A stretch of 64,000 nucleotides of DNA from Cacajao melanocephalus (GCA_963573385.1 CAUYLG010047207.1:1-64000); one strand, 5' to 3'; counted from the first letter of the stretch, positions 12,401 through 28,085 are shown. The notes: a model not told the origin generated them from the sequence alone. Made by a program: numbers and translations.

Positions 12401-14659
12401 ACCCCAGGCAGTACACAAGAGCTTATTTAATACCCAAAGTTTCACAGATACCAAGCAATATTAGTTGTACTTTCACTATCCATTGATTGAGTAAATATAT
12501 ACAGTATTGACAGAAAGATAATACTAATTCAGTAATGTTGTTACATAATTATTTGTTTTAATAGCCACAACTGTGCTGAAGTATTTGAAAAACAGAACTA
12601 TTTAGAATAGAATGTTTGAGATAGTACTTATTTTGTGAACAGATAATGCTTAGTGTCCATAAGGATTCAAATGTCTTTAGAAATAGCCTTTCAACTACCT
12701 CCATAGGGGTCTGTGTCTCACAGATTAATAGGGTCTATTTTAGCTAATCCAAAATGTATATGGCCATGAGCATTTGGGTTCATAGTAAAGTACAAAAAAC
12801 TTTCAAATAGCATCATGACTGTTGACATAAAGAATTCACAAATGGGTAAAAGTGAAAAGCATGGGAGTATGTATTCAGGGCAACCTGAATCTATGTCTCC
12901 CAGACCGCAGTCCTCAACCTTGGCCCAGATTAATTCTCTACCTTTTTTTTTTCTAAAAAAGCAATGATCTATCTCTGCCAATTACAAATTAGGTAAATAT
13001 GGCAAAAAAGCTAATTCTTTTTAAATCTTAGTTTTGTCCTTCTATTGAATTGGAATGATGACTTACCTTTTAGGGTTTTCATGAGGATAAAGTAAGATTA
13101 TATGGGAGAACCTTTAAAACTCTAGCTTTCATTCTTATTGCTACTCATTAATAAATATAATATTTAAAGGGATACATTTTACTGAAGTACTCCATTGCTT
13201 TTTTTATCTAGCAAGTAATATGCTAACTTGTGTGGGTAGAATCCCTTAGCACAGTGCAAAATGTTTCTTCTGTTAGAAAGAAAGGTTAATGGAATTCAAT
13301 TCCAGTCAAAAAGTCTCAACTCGATTGCATTAGACTTTCAGAATCTCAATTAGATAATCTTAGAACTGGACTATAATCTTAGCATTGAACTCTATATTCT
13401 ATGGAGATGTGTCTGAATTTTTCTAGTGAGGGGGAAAAGACCAAAACTGGTAAGTGATTTACCCAAGTCAACACAAAACCATTACAATAGAATGAGCAGC
13501 TTTTTGCTACTACTGATTAGTGAATAAATCATTTGAAAGGATATGTTTTACTAAATATTTTTGACTAGATCACTGAACACAACAAAACTAAAACTTCTCA
13601 AAACCTTCTTTGATATGTGGAAGCATATCCCTACTTAAGGAAATATATCTACGTAAAATTGCCTAATAGTTTCCTTTCTTCTGATATTTCTGTCTGAGGA
13701 ATATTTTAATTTCCCAAGAGACTAAAACTTTTATCCTCTTGCATCTCTATAATTTACTTGCAGGACAGAGTCTTCCCAGGGTTAGTTGGGTAGCTAACAA
13801 CCTTAAAAGGGCATCTCAAGTTCACAAGCTCTGCCATCTCCATTCTCTACCTGTGAGTGAACCCTTTAAAATCACAGCTGTGCTTTACCTCTGATGTCCA
13901 GGGGTTTAGTAACCACACTGTGGAGTTCCCAGGGGAAATATTAAACTGAATGATTTCAGAGTAACCAGAGCTGAATTGCAGTTGAAGCAACGTGCCCAGT
14001 TAAGTCTTAAAAGCGGTACCATAAGGAAAAAGAAATTTGACTTTCTCTGTCTTCATATCCACAGTGGTAGAAAGGAAAGGGAGCATAAACAGAAGCCAAT
14101 TTTATATTTCCAGTATTCAATTCATTTCTAGCCCCAAGGCTTGATGTGAAGGCAGCAGGGTTAGTAATTAAGCTGAGATGGAAATGAACAGTGCTGCCAA
14201 GTTGGCCCCATTGTCATTTGATATTCTATAATATCTGCCAAAGGGCAGATGGACATTTCCAATGGCTCCTAGGTGAGGCAAATGTACTTTTCATTAACCC
14301 AGGGAAGCCAAATAATATTCTAGTAACTTGGAAGAGATTATGTTGGACAAACTCGACTACTAGAAATGCAATCAATAGCAGCAAGCTCAATGCCACTCAT
14401 GATCATTCTATTTGGAGCTGCTCAAGATGATTAATAATAAAACATACCAGATCCATTTGTACAGTATATTTTTACCCATGCTCTCAATATGACTGCAAAT
14501 TGCATCTATTAAAACCTACAAATTACAAATTTAATTAAGCCCTGTATAAGAGATTAAGTTCTGACTCACATTCCTATAAGTAAATTCTGTCTAATAAAAA
14601 TAACTTCTATTTTCCGAGCACTTGTCAGACAACAAAAAATGAAAAAATGTATTCTGTAT

Positions 14660-14832
14660 AGCTTATTATTCTTCACATAACTCTGTAGTGTTAATATTAT
14701 CAACAGCATAAAGCTAAGGAAACTAAGGCTCAAGAAGGCTAAATAAAATTGCACACAATTTCTAAGCTGGTAAGTGGTGGAGCCAAGAACAGAACCCAGG
14801 TGTAACTGATCCTAAACCTGGCCTTCTTTCAA
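14660..14832 (+). mobile_element. MIR remnant
   Basis: Contains ctaaggaaactaaggctcaa and agctggtaagtggtggagcc, the conserved MIR 3' half. Confidence 0.65.
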
Positions 14833-14967
14833 CCACATATAATAGTATTTGACTATATGGGTTCATACCAGTCACTTAGCTTTCAAAGGCTACCTCTAGT
14901 CCAGCCATTTCCATGACAGCTTCTTTGAATATTCCCTCTTATTTCCTATAAAAACTGTAGGTTTCAG

Positions 14968-15285
<318 letters not shown>

Positions 15286-15299
15286 TCAGAGTCAGTCAG

Positions 15300-15475
15300 G
15301 CCTGGTTTGAGGACCCCAAGTCTGCCATTTATTGACCATTTGACCTTGGATGATTCATTTAATCTCTCTGAACCTCACTTTCCTCACTACAAAATAGGGA
15401 TAATAACACTACATCATGGAACTTTTCAGAGGATACAGGGAGATGTCAAATAAGCATTCATATAGTGTTTGGCAA
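15300..15475 (+). mobile_element. MIR
   Basis: Sits just after an Alu. Contains ctgccatttattgaccattt, tctctctgaacctcactttc and acaaaatagggataataaca. Confidence 0.75.
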
Positions 15476-15494
15476 TTGCTAGTAGCTAGTTTTT

Positions 15495-15690
15495 GTTGAG
15501 GATTTTGTACCAGACGTTGTGCTAAGTGCTTCCCACTCCTTATCTCATTTAACCCTCACAGCAATTCTATGATGTAGTTACCAATACCATTTCCATTTTG
15601 TAGATGGGGTAACACAGCTTCACAATATTGGATGCAACCACCAGGAAGTGGTGGGCCAGCCCAGCAGTTCTGACGCTAGAACCCACTCTT
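15495..15690 (+). mobile_element. MIR, second copy
   Basis: Contains gtgctaagtgcttcccactc, tctcatttaaccctcacagc and attttgtagatggggtaaca, a separate MIR in tandem with the previous one. Confidence 0.65.
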
Positions 15691-15699
15691 CTCTTTACT

Positions 15700-16489
15700 A
15701 TAGGTTTGTCTTTAGGCCCATTAGAAAGTCATGAGATCAAATTAGTTGTTCATTATCAGAATTGTTTAATGAAATAGAAAAAGTATAAAATAGATTAGAA
15801 TAGAAAACATCAGTAGGCTTCATACAGTAAAGATAAATATGAAAATTTGTTTCATATAATATAAAAATATGTTTTCATTATGTATATATATGTGTACTGG
15901 GTCATGATATAGTGTATTTCTTATTGTAACTTAAGAAAAAATTGCATACACTGCATTACGCTCTCTCCAAATTATAGGTTATCCAAAAGAGATAGTTATC
16001 CTCCCTTTCCAAGCAATACATCACACTGTTTTATCCTTAAGGTCAAGCATAATGTTACTGTTGCTTTTAGTTTTACCAGGTCACATTTAGTTAGATAACT
16101 GGTTATTGGTCCCTTCTAATATCCAGTGACAGTGACTTTAACTTGAGCTATTTCATTCATTTATTTGTTGGCTTATTTAATAATTATTAAGTGCATACTG
16201 TGTCCCAGATATTAATCTTGGCACAGAAAATTAAATGATCAACAAAAAACACAGTTCTTTCCTAAAAGAGCTTCCAACCCAGGGAGGAAACCAGACTTAA
16301 ATATACAATATAATTAATGCTGTAAGTTCTCCACCAGAGTATGCAAGGGGTTCTTAGTACATACGGTAAACACAAAATAATACCATAGGTAAATGTAAAA
16401 AAAACCAAAAAGTTAAATTAGTTCAGGGGTAGCATAAGAGCTTCATGGAGAAAAAAAAAAAAGAAAACAACATTTAAACTTGGATTTTA
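15700..16489. other. Intronic sequence
   Basis: 16140-16390 (gtgcatactgtgtcccagat, ctaaaagagcttccaaccca) resembles an ancient widely dispersed mammalian repeat that I could not name; the rest is unrecognised. Confidence 0.4.
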
Positions 16490-16622
16490 AGGCTGAGCAA
16501 GAGTTATCACCTGAGGTCAGGAGTTCAAGACCAGCCTAGGCAGCATGGCAAAACCCATCTCTACTAAAAATATAAAAATTAGCTGGGTGTGGTGGCACGC
16601 ACCTATGGTCCCAGCACCTACA
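16490..16622 (+). mobile_element. Alu fragment
   Basis: Only the middle of an Alu is kept (from cctgaggtcaggagttc to ggtcccagcacc); both ends are lost. Confidence 0.85.
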
Positions 16623-17071
16623 GAAAAAGGAGATGAGTAAATATGCCGGGTAGGAGGAAAGAATGTATAAAGGCCTATAAATCAAAGAAAGAAGACTAAG
16701 TCCTAGGCACAGAAAATCCATCATGGTGGGAGTATAGAGCATGAGGGAGCTGGAGAGAGTCCAGGATGTCTTTGGCTCCAGGTATTGTTAAGCCATCAGT
16801 AAGGAAATAAGCCATGCTAACCACAAATCGCTGCAAAGGTGCTCACGTTAGGGCATCCAAGCCCTAAGATCCAGTCTTTATTTATTTTCTCCTGGCCCAT
16901 TGACCCTGAATGGTCTGAAACCAGCAAATAGGAAGTGGCCTTGCCTTGCTCTCTGTCTCTCTCACCAACTCTTCACTTTAGGGGTTCTTTAAAAATCCAT
17001 AAAATAATAAGAGAATGTGAAATCTTTTCCTTCCCTTTTCCCAGCATCTCTGTAATTTTTAGAAGCTTGGT

Positions 17072-17510
17072 CTCTGGATTGAGACAGACCTTGCACTTGG
17101 CTCTGAATAGGGTGTTTGGTCTCTGTAGCCCTCAGTTTTTTCACTTATAAAATGAGTAAAGCTAGGTGAGGTGGCATGTGCCTGTCATCCCAACTACTCA
17201 GAAGGCTGAAGTGGGAGGAGCCAGAAGGCTGAAGTGGGAGGAGCCTGAAGTCAGGCGTTCAAGGCTGCGGTATGCTATGATCACGCCTGTGAATAGCCAC
17301 TGCACTACAGCCTGGGCAACAAAGCAAGCTCCCATCACTAAAAATAAATTAAATAAAATAAAAAAGAAGAAGAAGAAAGAAAGAAAAAGAAAAATGAGGA
17401 TACAAATTATTCCTGTCTCAGGTACCAAAGCCAAATGAGGTAACACATGTATAATAAAATGCTTGGCACATAGGATGTGCTCAATATACTTGAAGTGTTA
17501 TTTTTAAAAA
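17072..17510 (+). mobile_element. MIR split by an Alu-type monomer
   Basis: Left part to 17160 ends tcacttataaaatgagtaaa; right part resumes aaaatgaggatacaaattat and ends cttggcacataggatgtgct. The inserted element (17162-17396) is flanked by copies of aaaatgag. Confidence 0.7.
17162..17396 (+). mobile_element. Alu-type monomer with internal duplication
   Basis: Free-monomer-like. The unit agaaggctgaagtgggagga is present twice in tandem (17201 and 17224). A purine-rich tail follows. It is inserted in a MIR. Confidence 0.75.
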
Positions 17511-18696
17511 CTTATTGAAAGTTTCTGCATAATACTTCTGGGGGGGATTTCATTTTGTTGTAAAGACTTTAATTTCAAGCTGATTTTACTCTTAAGCAAA
17601 GTTCAGAGAAACAGCTACCTCATTCAGTTATATATATTTGGTTATGTATTAAGCAGCAGAAGGAGACACAAAAATCAAGGATGAGTCAAGTCCAATTAAG
17701 CTAAGGAAGTCAGTTTAATCTTTATCAATGGGTTGCAATACTGTATTGCTGTTCCCTATTTCTCTTACATACAAGTCTTCCCACTTGCTTCTTTTTCTGA
17801 GATGTTGGAATGGTGTATGATGAAGGTTTCTCAAGTACTAGTGAGACTGAAGTAATTTTCTACATAATGTATCACAAACAGATTTAGAAATGTTGATTTT
17901 AGATGCTATGATGCATACTCAAATTTTCCATGCAGCAGGTTAGATAGTAGCATGACTAAGTTGAAGGGCTAGTGATCTAAAATGTCTCATTGGTGTTTCA
18001 TATACTGAAATATTAACAAAGTCAAAATCAAAATGAGAGCAATTTAGGGATTCTCATGTCCCCTGATTACAGGCTTATTTCTGTGCATCCAATTTCAGAC
18101 AAAGAAAAAAGTGATAATGGAAAGGAACACAGCCAGGAAAACAAGAATGACAAAAAGCACAGAAAAAAGGAATTGAAGCAAAATCACAGGGTCACCATCA
18201 AAAGACCCCATGTCCACAAAACAACACTATTACAGTCCTCCTCCCTCTTAGCAGAATCCTCAGCTGAACGACTGGGCTTCTCTACCGAAAAATTGGCAAC
18301 CTTTGTATACTGCAGTGCATCAAGCACTGTTTATTGCCAGTTGAAAAGAAAGCTTCAGTTTGCATTTTAGAACACTCTGGTCTGAGATGACTTTTCAGTA
18401 CTGTCTGAGAGCCAAATTCCCCAGGAGAACCACAGGGTCTCTTCTTATCCCCACCTTTTCTTGAACCTGCTCGATGGCTGAGACTGAGTTTTAACCTTGT
18501 GCCTAAAAGTCAGCTAGTACTGTAGAGAAAATGTCTTTTGGCTACATACTGTGAGGGTCCTTAAGAAAGTGAGCCTGTGGCAGATCCACTGTGAGAGAGT
18601 AGCATGTGAAAAGAAACAATGCAAAGATGTTAGTAAATGTTGGTAAATTCCATTGGAGGCTGAAGGACAAAAGGACAACCCTGTATTAATTAGGTT
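17511..18696. other. Intronic sequence
   Basis: A 104-codon Lys-rich open stretch at 18056-18370 has no recognisable family and no splice context; I treat it as chance. Confidence 0.5.
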
Positions 18697-18997
18697 TTGT
18701 TTGTTTTCATCTTTTGAGACAGGGTCTCACTCTGTCACCCAGGCTGGAGTGCATTAGTGCGATCTCGGCTCACTGAAACCTCCGCCTCTCAGGCTCAAGC
18801 AATTTTCCTGCCTCAGCCTCTCGAGTAGCTGGGACCATAGGTGTGTGCCACCATACCCAGCTAATTTTTATATGTTTAGTAGACACGGGTTTTGCCATGC
18901 TGCCTAGGCTGGTCTAGATCTCCTGACCTCAAGTGATCCACCTGCCTTCGCCTCCCAAAGTGCTGGGATTAAAGGCATGAGCCACTGCGCCTGGCCA
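18697..18997 (-). mobile_element. Alu
   Basis: Full dimer in antisense, with aattagg(t/c)tttt at both flanks as the likely target duplication. Confidence 0.93.
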
Positions 18998-19783
18998 ATT
19001 AGGCTTTTTTAACGGTGCCAGTAACAATACCCTAACTCAAATGTGTAAGCAAGAAGGAAACTTGATTGATTCACATAACTCAAAAATCAGACTCAGGAAT
19101 ATTTAGATCAGATGTTCAAATGATTTCTTTGGACTCTTATCTCCATTTGCTGGGCAGCTGTCCCCTGTGCTGACTTATTCTTAGGTAGGCTCTCCCCAAT
19201 GACCACGAAAGTGACCACGCCAAACTTACTTCTAACCAGTTTCAAAACCTCATCTGAAGGAGTTCACTTCCTTCCCAGTAATTCCAGCAGCAATATGGGG
19301 ACCAGGTCTGGGCCATGTGCCTAGCAATGGGTATGGACAATTCTCTAAAGGAAAATTGAGATCCTGTTACCAGAAGGAGAGATGGACTTGGGACAGTTAA
19401 AAACCAACTAAACCACTTACCCACTGGGTTCTTTGGATACTCCTTTTAATGATCAACTAGAAGCAGAAGTTTTATAATTGAAGATAGCCCTTTATTTATC
19501 TCTTTACACATTGACTCATAATCATCTATGATTTCTCCTTAGGAAAGTATCAAAGACTAAGATACACTAGGGCACCTGAGCATCATGCCATTTTGAAGAT
19601 TAGACAGAATACCAGTAGAAATGACAAGTTCTTCCTGTGAGTTTGCTGACACGGGGTTCTTTAACACCCGTGCTAAATCAAGCAACTAAATCAAGAGCTA
19701 CCTCCCATAACTCCAAGGTAAAGCAAAGATGCATCAGCCAATTTCCCAACAGAAATTGATAGCTTTGGGTAGAGACCTCCTGC

Positions 19784-19823
<40 letters not shown>

Positions 19824-21204
19824 GTGCCTTCATATTTCTGACCCCTTTCATGTTTCTTTCCATTTTTCTGACTACAGGGGACCACCATTATTTACATTAG
19901 CAATTCCCAACTGTTTTTAAAAAGTGAGAACTCCTTTCTAGCGTAAGAGTTTATGAATGTCTCATGATAGTAGTAAAATCTCTTGCCTACAGTTATATAA
20001 TGAATAAGAAAATACATACTGTCAAATAAATTTAATTATATCAATGTTATTAAAACCATTTGTATCATATCGATTACAACAGCACCTACTTACATGTGAA
20101 AAATAAATATACATGTATAAGATGTATTATTGTTTTCTATCTACATAGGGATATGTAGATGTCTTGAAATAATTATATAAACCTTTTCTGTAACAGGGTC
20201 AAGGAATTGGGGTCAGGTGACAGAATGATTCTTTTGTAGCTCTAGTGTTTGTTTTAACCCAGAAGACCAAAGCCTCCAGATGTTATGTCAGAACTCTTCA
20301 TTCTGCCTTTCTTTTTGCTCCGTGTTTCCATGTCCTTCAAATAACTAACTCAAGCTAGAATTTTAATAGAAAGCAAACTGACCAGCAGCCAAGGGAATTG
20401 ACATGTGATTCATGAGTCAGGAGACTTGAAGATGGTGACTTAACACAGCTTCCAGATGCTGAAAGTGAAAGTGACTCAAGGCATATACTCCAGGTTGAAG
20501 GCATATGCCAAAAAGAGAAAAGTGGGAAGTGTGATTTAAGGCCTATCTTCCAAAGGGTAATGATGAATCTCATCAGAGGCATAGCATTTCACTTTCAATC
20601 AGGATACAAAGATAGCAGGAAACATTTATACCAAAAGGGAAATTTGTTCAAAAAGTAAAAATTTATGCAAAGATAATTTTTTGAGGTGACATTTTTGACA
20701 GTGGAGCTGGAAACTGTGTTTAGAGGTCATTACCACACTCTGGGTACCACTGGTGACTGTCATGTTGTGATGAGCTCCTAATCTTTCTCCTAAATCCTTC
20801 CCCCCTCCAGCTTCACAGATGAGATAGCGTGGAGATGAAGGAACAGTCTCAAAATTATAACTGTGAATCATAGAATTTCCTCTGATCTTTTGGGTGCAAA
20901 ACAGTAAATAATAATAAAAAAAGATAAATTTAAGAATTGAATTTCCCCACCAAATCACAAGCATTTATAGTTGGAAAATTCCAGTACTAATTTGTAGACA
21001 AATGTCTAACATCTGGTAATCAGTATGTTAATACAGATATGGGTCAAAAATGGTACAGTTAACTGAAAGATTATATAAAAAGAAAATGTTGTGAAAGGAC
21101 AGAGTTAAGTGCATTTCTTATATCTGAACAGTATTAGTGTGTTTCAGCAACTGCTTTATTCTCAGCATATCCTCAGCCACTGGAGAATGCTGATACCTAA
21201 AAGT
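18998..21204. other. Intronic sequence
   Basis: Only the TG microsatellite was recognised. Confidence 0.5.
19785..19821. repeat. (TG)18 microsatellite
   Basis: Uninterrupted TG run, likely polymorphic in length. Confidence 0.97.
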
Positions 21205-21740
<536 letters not shown>

Positions 21741-22127
21741 GTTGGCTTTTACTATTAATTATGACAGTATTAAGGGACAAGACATGGCAGTAATTTGAGA
21801 CTCCTGCCCCAACTCCCCCTAATAAGAGGACTTTGTCTTTATCTACTCAGATTCTTCATTTGCCCCTGACTTGCCCTCTAAGAGAATTTTGCCAAACTAA
21901 TTCCTAAGCTTTTTGTAAGAACAGTCAGACCACATTAAAGAAAGCAAAACAAAAGAACAGAAGAAAACAAAACAAAACAGCGAAGCTGAGTAGACCTGCA
22001 AACTGAAGAAATTGGATGAAGAACAAAAGCCCACATGGGCCACATGTTCTGTGAGAAAGTGTTTTAGGATTTGGCATGTGAGTCTCTGCAGCAGCTTTGG
22101 AAACAAGAAAGGAAGCAAAGGCAGTTT

Positions 22128-22270
22128 GGGAGCCAGGGAATGGTGGCACACTTTCGGAGGCTGTGGTGGGAGGATTGCTCGAAGCCAAGAGTTTGCAGTT
22201 GCAGTGAGCTATATGATCATGCCACTGCACTCCAGCCTGGGTGACAGAGTGAAACCCTGTCTCTTAAAAA
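22128..22270 (+). mobile_element. Alu monomer or internally deleted Alu
   Basis: About 140 bp: an Alu 5' end fused to the right-arm sequence with the standard gccactgcactccagcctgg. Confidence 0.8.
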
Positions 22271-25200
22271 GTTTTGAAAGGTGTTTTACCATGTATTATA
22301 ATTGGAACTACTATCATGATCCTTAAGAGATCAAACTGAAGAGCAGGTTTCAGTTGTAATGACTCTGGTTTCTGGACTGTGCTTTTTCATGGAGTATTAT
22401 GTAGAGGTTGGGTGTGGCACCTTGGTTCATACATGGCTTATGCAACCACAGTTCCTGACTTATCAAGTGGCACTTCTCTAACAGCGCTGTGTTAGATTTG
22501 CCTGCTATGATCACTCGTTTTTCTGGCTTCTGTATTTATTGGGTAAGTACACTTTAAACTTAAAGAAGTGAGTCTTTATTTTTCTCCCTTTACCACCAGG
22601 CTCTTCTTTGTTAGCAACTCTTTAGAAAATAGCAGTGGTTTCAGCAAAGGAATATATAGTAATCAGTAGTGCAGTTGCAGACACTTAATCTTTATTGCCA
22701 CTACCCCAGACCCTAAATCAATCCTTAGCCAGGTTGGGGGAAGCAAGCAGAGAAGACAGATTATTACAACTGTTCCTCAGACATCAGATTTCTTCTACAA
22801 CCCTGAAGTATTCAAGTAATTCCTGGCACCATTGTTTTAGGGCTCACTTCCCCAAAAATACAGTCAGGATTTCTCTTTGGAAACATGCATTACAACTCTT
22901 TTTTATGAATCTGTTCCAGGTAATTAGACTGTTTTACTCAGGACAAAGAATCACCTGTTAAAGAGCTTTGGGTACTATTGAACATGTTAAATTTGTGTTG
23001 TGACCAACAACAGTATCAGGGATTACAGGGGGAACAGATTCCTTTCACATATTCTAAATACACAACTGAAGAATCAACACAATTCAAATGTTGCAAACAT
23101 TTAATTTATCCCTGCCCTGGCCCTTCCTTCGAAGAGCAGACTCAATAGAGGTGGTTATTTCCTCAGCCTCTAAATCACTTTTGTATAATCAATTAACCTC
23201 ATCACGCTGAGGTATTCCAACAGTTTCCACCAACGGACTATTTTATGATGACCAACACAATTTGTTTTCTTTTACCAGCCTCACAAATGGCCTCCTGCAA
23301 CTAATGCTTAGGGAAGTATTGGAAAATGTTCTGTGCTGTCTCAGGGCTGTATACATTTGCCACACAGCAGCACAATGATTCTGTGTTATTACCTATGAAG
23401 GCTTGGGGTTTTGCCTTTCCATATGAAATGCATAAGCAAAACAATCCAAACCACCCCAGCCTACACAGAGAACTTCAAGTACCTAAGTACCCACTCTATT
23501 TTCCAAACAAATAATATCTACACAGGCTCCTAACACCAAGGACTTCATTGGGTTTATTGTAAATAAGTCAGTGGATAATCATAAAACACTTCTTGGCAGT
23601 AACTAAATCAAGAAGATCAGTGATGGCTGGCCTAAGCCAGCTATAAATTTTATGGCAATTTTTTAATGAGGCAAAGGAAGTGAGCTTATCAGCATTTTGG
23701 CTTTCAGGGTCAAATGAAAGAAAGCAGGAGAGAGCAAGAGAAATGAATCTAGGGTACCTGGTGCTAAGAGAAGGAAGTGGGAAGAGTTGAGAAAAAGGGA
23801 AGAGAAAAATCCCCATCTGAACAAAAGGCAAGTAGCTAGAAGCTTATACAGCCTTTAGCTTAAGGGCAGAAAGTTGTAGTTTGATGTTTTCCTCAAGGGG
23901 TGCCTGCAGAAAGATTTCTGTGCCAATGCGACCTTGGAAACTAAAAATGGATCACAGCTTTGGTGTTTGGGCTGAAATATACAGGAGAAACATAGAAAAC
24001 AGATAAGCAATAGATTGGGTAGAAACACAGGGTAGCAGAAGACAAACCACACCCACAAGATAAAAGCCAGGGGCAGGTTGTCATGATTATTATGATCCAT
24101 GTTTCTTTGACCAGTCCTGACCACTACAGGACCTTCTCTGGAAATAGGTTTTAATACTTCTTTGGAAATGGAAATGTTTTGCCAACTGGATGGAGAAGGC
24201 TGGCATTTCCATAGGGACTATGAAAATTTATTCTGATTTAATAAAAACCTGAACAAGCCAAAGTGAAACAGAAGCTCAATGTTCCAAACTAAATTAGACA
24301 TTTTATTAATCCAGTCAGAGGTCATTGGCCAACTGTAAATTCACAATAGTGATTTTTAGAAGAGAAGAAGTGGGGAGGGGTAAAATATCCTGAGAATCTG
24401 ACCTTCATCTGCAGCTGGGCCAGGTAGACAGGAACCTTGACAAAGGAATGATGCAGGTAGCTGGGCTGGTTGTGTTTGGTGAGTTTACAAGTAATCTTTA
24501 AAGCAAGAATCCATGTCAATGCAGAGGGCAACCAGCTTCTACACAACAAGACTCTGGCTGGCATCAAGCATTGGTGTTCAGTTGGCCTGACCTTTGATGC
24601 AAAACTGAGCTCTGTTCCTCAAGATATCCCCACTAGCTTTCACGTGTGTTCTCACAGTTGTTTCACATCTTGGCTTTTGCCTTTACTGATAGCTTTAACT
24701 TTATGATCTAAGACCTTGTCTTGTCACTTTCATTGTCTCAAAAAAAGGAGGTCACAGAAACCTTGTCTTTTCTAAAGGAATTTTTTTTTTAATCTGCAAA
24801 CTTGTCTCTGTTACCTAAGAGGCCCTTTTTGAATTTTTCATAAGTCAATGAGAAAAACCTTAGAAAACCTGAAGGAAGCTCAGAGTTTAATTTTTTAAAT
24901 TAATCACCCATAAAATAATATATATTGGTTTACTATAGAAACAAGGATTCCAATCATATTTAACTGCAGTATCCAGTGAGAGAAGACTGTTCATAGTAGT
25001 GATGAAGGTGATTAGGGATGGAGTAATGTACATACTGAGCTATCATTTTTCCAGCATTCTAAAAAAAAGATAAGAATTCAGAGCTTTTGGAAAATTACTA
25101 ATGTCATTAGTAAGGCAAAACTTAGGAGAAACAAACCAAAAAATTACACCCTGTTATTTAGTCCCTGAAAACTTTTTTACTTACAAAAAAAAAAAAAAAA

Positions 25201-27725
25201 GATAGCAAAGACAAGAAAATAAATAGCTAAATGAAGAGACAGACAATTCAAGCAATTTATTGTAATAATGAACAGCAATCAACTTCCACAAAGAAAATAT
25301 CATAGAGATATAACTGGACACTGCAAACACTTTATGTATGAATTCTAATTTCAGAATTTACTTGCTTGAACTCAAATTATCATGCATCTATGTGCCCTGT
25401 GAAGAAATATAAGTTCTTCCCTCTTGTGAGTCAGATCCCAAGGCTGCCATACTGTTTCTGGTTCAGATTTCCTTCCTATAGGTTTGTCAAAAATAAAAAA
25501 AGAAGAATCACTGGAGTGGGAAATAGAGGCCTTAGGTTCTTGCCCTGCTTCTCGAACTAGCAGTTAACAAATATACCAAGTTACATTTTTGGGTAAAGGT
25601 TAACCTCACCGATGAATCTTCTGAAATGATGTCCTTGTACAAATGGCCTAACTCTGGCCCAGCTTCATGGGCATAAAATCTGTGCAGTTGCACAGAACCC
25701 CACACTCAAAGGGGCTTTGTGCTTAGTTTAATGCCCTGCTGTCACCATCTTAGTAATTTTTAAACAAGGGACTCCACAGTTTTGTTTTGTGTTGGGCCTA
25801 TTAACTTATGCAGCTGGTCCTGCCTTAACACAGCCCAGCCTCTGCTTCCTTTTCTATCAAATCAGGATTGGAAAAGCCCCAGGATCATTTCTAATCCAGG
25901 AAGTGATGATACAAACACTTCAGGATTGGCTGGCATGTAGGGAGCACAATGCCACAATCACAGTGAGGAGACTTTTCCAGGATCTGTTTCCAGGGCACAG
26001 TTTCATTCTTAAATTGGCCACCATACCCTATGATGGAAACTGTGAGACCTACCATACCAGGGATTATCCAGCTCCCTCTGTCTCCTCTCAGTGACCAACC
26101 TCTCATTATAGCACCACTGACTAGGCAAGTGTTGCCACAAGAATGCTGCAAACAACCACCCCCAAAACTGAGAGGCTTAAAACAGCATCCATTCTTCTTG
26201 CTCTCAAGTTTGCAGTGAGCTGGCAGGTTCTGTTGATCTTGGTCAAGCCTGGCTGAGCATTTCTTTTGCCATAGTCATCTCTCTCTCCCTTGTTTCAGAT
26301 GGCCTCAGCCGGTACACCTCAGCTCTGTGCCTGTGGTCTCTGTCCCTTCAGCAGGCTAGTCAGGGCTAATAGAGGCAAAGGCCAAGAGAAGGAGCAGAAG
26401 CAAGCACGGCTTTCAAGGCATAGGCCTGGGACTGCACAGCATCACGTCTGCTGCATTCTACCACCTAAAGCCCAGATTTGGGGGTACAGGAAATAGACCT
26501 CAATGAGACCTCTTGAATAGACTTCCTGATGGTAGGAGCTGCAAAGTTACATCCCATGGTGCTTGAATAGAGAGAAGAAAAGAATTGGAGCCCCTGTTGT
26601 AATAACTCTACCACACTCACATTAATCAAAAGTTCTGCTAGCTGTATATATTCATCGCAACAATGTATCACTGTGTGACTCTGAGCAAATCACTTGGGGT
26701 TTCCTTCCATTGCCACATCTATATAAATTAGGGTATCCAGATTCACTCTAGAGCTCCTTCTGCTCTGACGTTCTCATAGTCCCCAGGCTCAGTTCTCACT
26801 CCAACCAGATTCCAACCTTCCCTTCCTCTTCTGAACCAGATACCTCTCTCTATATCCTATATAGGGCATTTAATCATAGATTGGTCAACGTAGTCAATTT
26901 AACTTGCTTAAATCTTTATACTTTTGTCAGGTCCTGTAATTCCTGGAATTATCAGGGAAAGAATTATCAGGCATGCCAGAAACCCTCTTGCTAAAACCGA
27001 ACAGGCAGCAAAAGGTGAATTCCCAGATTCATGCTTACTTTGGCTGTGGCTCCTTTGTCTTTACAGAGCAGAATCCTTTTTGATTTCAGTGTTCTCTGCA
27101 CCACCCCCACCCTCCCATCAGACTGCATCAAGCACTCACAGTCCAGCCAAACCACACTGGCATGGCTCACTGCTAGCCTTTGAGCAGGGGCAGCATTCTT
27201 TTAAATAAATGAGAGGGACAGTGTGTTCTTGCTGAAGCCTGCAAGGTCCTGTCAGCTTTACGCTTGCTGATTTACATGGCTTTTCAAAAGACAGAACCAT
27301 AAAATTTCACTCCAAAATTCACCCTGGTCAGTCAGATCTTTGCCTAGGCCTGACAATTTTAATTTATCAAAGTAATGAGATAATAGTTTAATTTTTTCCC
27401 TTGTTGGATGCCCCTTTAATCTTTGTAATTCATGATACAGCTCTTTCTCCCAGTTAGCTCTCTGATGGGAGTCTATGATCTAGATCTTGTTTTGTTTTGT
27501 TTTTTTCTAAGAAATCATTAAAGCACAGAAGCTATTTCTGTAAGGATCTGTAATCCTAATGTGTAGAACCAGCAAAGCACCACAGAGTGGGATAGTGGGA
27601 TAAACATGCTGCATGTGGCTTTCTGGGCACCTGTACTAGCTGCTTTTGCCACTGGTCCAGGAATAAGAGCTAAATTTGGACTGTAGCATTGTGTTTTAAA
27701 GTTAAAACTGAATCTTAGGCTGACA
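22271..27725. other. Longest repeat-poor intronic stretch
   Basis: About 5.4 kb with no Alu. 25640-25830 (cataaaatctgtgcagttgc, gaaccccacactcaaagggg) and 26140-26460 (accacccccaaaactgagag, cttaaaacagcatcc) look like old interspersed repeats of unknown family. No exon supported. Confidence 0.45.

Positions 27726-28085
<360 letters not shown>

Larger units (their letters stand above)
10032..14659. other. Intronic sequence
   Basis: Holds the 115-bp duplicated units and the L1 fragment listed separately, and a 10-base tandem repeat (cagttactct, 10420-10440). The stretch 10930-11060 (gattagttcaggcgtagcca) looks like an unclassified old interspersed repeat. Nothing else recognised. Confidence 0.45.

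Noticed and set aside
17340..17396. Lys/Glu-rich coiled-coil-like coding
   Set aside because: It is only the A/G-rich tail of an Alu-type monomer read in frame.
18056..18370. A 104-codon Lys/His/Ser-rich frame
   Set aside because: No recognisable domain, no splice sites that fit, and biased simply by A-rich DNA.
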